In this document: piece by piece, positions 62,164-64,000 of the stretch
How positions within the stretch are numbered: the stretch's first letter is position 1
Layout of the letters: the number at the start of each line of letters is the position of its first letter
Assembly (NCBI GenBank): GCA_964019425.1
Contig: OZ025814.1
Coordinates: forward strand, 448,001-512,000
DNA: 64,000 bases
Source: Flectonema sp. DT1601
Lineage: Eukaryota; Euglenozoa; Diplonemea; Diplonemida; Diplonemidae
Direction of reading: 5' to 3'
Position numbers and translations under genes: made by a program
The notes under the pieces: generated by a model
Told to the model about the DNA's origin: nothing
Databases searched by the model: none
Seen by the model: the letters and a program-made list of their open reading frames with translations, nothing else

Positions 62164-64000
62164 CTACCCTTCAGGAATGCAAACAGCGTCGGGCACCAGT
62201 AGTCGTTTTTCCTTGCAAGTCCAAGAACGGACTTTAAGCCTTCCCGTGCTTGTCCAATCAGTATCTTGCATTCCTTCATTATAACACAATAAGAACTCAC
62301 CAGGTTCATTCGCAGTGATGTAATAAACTAATTCTGATAAACCTCGAACTGTTAGAGAAATTGATGACTCAGACTCAAGAATTGATGGCGACGGTGGTCG
62401 AGATCCACACTTCACGTCATCAGAAACTTCCTTAAGAAGACATCCAACGTGAGTATCATTCCCGACCCCTGAAGTCAATACTTCACTAACACTGTAGCAA
62501 TTACCGTTGTTGGTGTTCCAAAGGTATGAAATATCTACTCCGTAAGGTGTGCGGCTGTTTTGATTTTTTTTTTTTATTTTTTTTTAAAAATTGATCATTA
62601 AAAAGACAAGAAACAAAACTAACGACAAACCTATCGACTAACCACTCACAGTCATCCGGTGAGTCTACAATCCCAACATAAGTAGTTCCTCCAACAGGAG
62701 AAGCTGGTTTTGGTGTTGAGTAACATCCACGACCAGCAGCACGAGTAACTTTAATTGAATGACTCGGTAATTCATTATTATCAATTTGTGAACTCACTTT
62801 AACATGAAATGCCTCAGTGTACAGAACAGGTATGGTACGAAAGACTGCTTTGGGTACTAAAATATGACTTTCATCATCCAGAGTTGTTGCAGGACGTGAA
62901 TAAATTGGAGCATCTGCTACACAAGTCGAATTAATAACAATTCCACTGCAGTAGTGACGGCAATCATTTTCAGGATAGAATCCAGTGAAGCACTCACAAG
63001 TACTCAAAGCAGATTTACATTCTCCGTGAGCACACTGTCCAGAACAAGATGAGGATGAATCTCCCTTACAGATATCATCTTGTATCATTAAATCATATTC
63101 ACTATCAGAGTGTTTCAACACACTTTGTTGAATGTAACTCGGTTCTGATGTTATTTCACACACCACGAAGTCAGCAACGGTAGAAACCGACATCGTAATA
63201 TTCTCACCTATCGCCGTACTCAAATAGGAATCATCAGATATGGTAAGCAGCCCATCATTTGAGATAGTGAAAGGTGATATCTGTGACGACATCGGAAGAG
63301 GATTTCCAGAGAAATCAAACATCTCTCCAGAATTGACCAATCCGATTGTTGTGAAGGTACCTAATGAAGTGTTGGATGAAGACAGCTGATGTCTTACTTC
63401 TGTAATTATCCAAGAAAGGTGATCACTTCCTTCAACTTCTGGAACAGAAGCACTAATCCTCCCACAGATATCTTTCGCTTCCATTGCCGAATGTAAGTTC
63501 CTTTCATTCACCGCAGCTATAGTCACAGAGTTGTATAAAGCTTTATCACACGTCTTCTTATTGACGATAGCTTTACCTGACACTACTTCACCTTCATAAT
63601 TATCTGATTTACCAGATTGATATTTACTCACACAATAACAAGTTGTATTTAATGGAAAGTACGACCAACCATTACAAAGATCAATTGAATCACATGCAAA
63701 GGAACATCCCTGAACAGAACTTACATATGGAAAGTACCACCAAAGAGGATAATGACTACTAGTTGGTAATGGAGTTGGTAGTGATGTTAAAAGAGAATCA
63801 TCAGTCAGACTGTATTGCCGTAATGTGTTTGGACAGCCTCTAAACCTCCCAGTGAACTGTTCACTTCTCAACGATAAGTCGTACGAATAGCTGTGTGGAA
63901 GCTCAGATGAAACGACGCAAACTTCAGTAACTCGATTCCAACTCCACACAACACAATTACCTTGAACTACACAAGCACGTGAGCATTGGCTCAAAGTGTA
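62164..64000 (-). CDS. Large Cys-rich surface protein, N-terminus outside window
   Basis: Exons 62631-64000 (open at the window edge) and 62164-62554, donor GTTTGT, acceptor ATCAAAACAG. The visible part is about 587 residues. It contains PAN-like Cys segments (RACVVQGNCVVWSWN; CSFACDSIDLCNGWSYF), a C-type-lectin-like region (AMEAKDICGRISASVPEVEG ... ADFVVCEI) and an EGF-like loop (CAHGECKSALSTCECFTGFY). Downstream is a domain with GRGCYSTPKPASPVGG and, after the intron, a Cys-bearing region. No membrane helix is reached before the stop at GGG-TAG, although one lies just beyond in another frame. It is probably an adhesion or recognition protein of the same class as its neighbour. Confidence 0.78.

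Noticed and set aside
61974-62309. Membrane helix downstream of the last surface protein as part of that gene
   Set aside because: It would need a frame change at the stop codon; T-rich 3' sequence can encode a hydrophobic run by chance, so only a note was kept.
1-64000. CRISPR arrays, bacterial operons, viral or LTR-type elements
   Set aside because: No regular spaced repeats, no ribosome-binding sites, and no capsid, envelope, integrase or reverse-transcriptase signatures were seen on either strand.

Overview
The window is eukaryotic nuclear DNA from a flagellated protist. Protein-coding genes of familiar eukaryotic type (beta-tubulin, a four-domain voltage-gated cation channel, a NEK kinase, PPR proteins, a twin-CX9C protein, 2-oxoglutarate oxygenases, Golgi-type glycosyltransferases) are separated by AT-rich spacers full of long poly-A and poly-T tracts. 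No prokaryotic, viral or retroviral gene was seen. Essentially every supported gene lies on the minus strand across 64 kb. Most have a splice-acceptor-like pyrimidine/CAG or AACAG motif within about 5-40 nt upstream of the ATG, the pattern expected of spliced-leader trans-splicing of long directional gene clusters. With the KYGPEP-type repeat protein, the catalytically dead RNase III-like protein and the large stalked surface proteins, this suggests a euglenozoan-like flagellate. That is an inference (about 50%): no spliced-leader RNA gene was found here.

Many genes that look truncated become complete when short cis-introns are recognised. These have donors GTATGT/GTGTGT/GTATGA/GTTTGT, acceptors usually ending AACAG or YCAG, and sizes of mostly 62-100 nt. 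I reconstructed twelve minus-strand introns in nine genes this way, plus two in a small gene behind beta-tubulin. This merges open frames into one repeat protein (25142-28143), one GT60-like glycosyltransferase (47252-49145), one proline-rich/EF-hand/coiled-coil protein (42497-45026) and others.

Layout on the minus strand, in + coordinates. 1-8.2 kb: beta-tubulin (3' end outside the window), a three-exon proline-rich small protein, and the four-domain channel. 8.2-13.2 kb and 15.3-20.4 kb: two repeat-rich gene deserts around a polytopic surface protein with a PT-rich stalk. 20.4-22.7 kb: a sensor receptor with an extracellular sensory domain and a degenerate nucleotide-cyclase-like domain, split over several frames. 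23.9-34 kb: alpha/beta hydrolase, KYGPEP-repeat protein, PGPGAY-repeat (STPGR) protein, GT15-like mannosyltransferase with a polytopic N-terminus, a tiny protein ending in a CaaX-like box, and a 2OG-Fe(II) oxygenase. 34.3-46.4 kb: WD40/coiled-coil and coiled-coil cytoskeletal proteins, two PPR proteins, a dual-specificity phosphatase, the proline-rich/EF-hand/assemblin-like protein and a Lys/Pro-rich small protein. 46.5-47 kb: a possible + strand mini-gene. 47.3-58.9 kb: GT60-like transferase, NEK kinase, an Alba/SpoVS-like protein, CX9C protein, Tim17-like protein, a third PPR protein, a PhyH-like oxygenase, a roadblock/LC7 protein and a pseudo-RNase III. 59.3-64 kb: two large Cys-rich surface proteins, the last running off the window.

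Functionally the set mixes flagellar/cytoskeletal parts (tubulin, STPGR, assemblin-like, NEK, WD40/coiled coil), mitochondrial gene expression and biogenesis (three PPR proteins, CX9C, Tim17-like, RNase III-like), secretory glycosylation, and sensing/adhesion at the surface. Physical clustering probably reflects polycistronic transcription rather than shared function.
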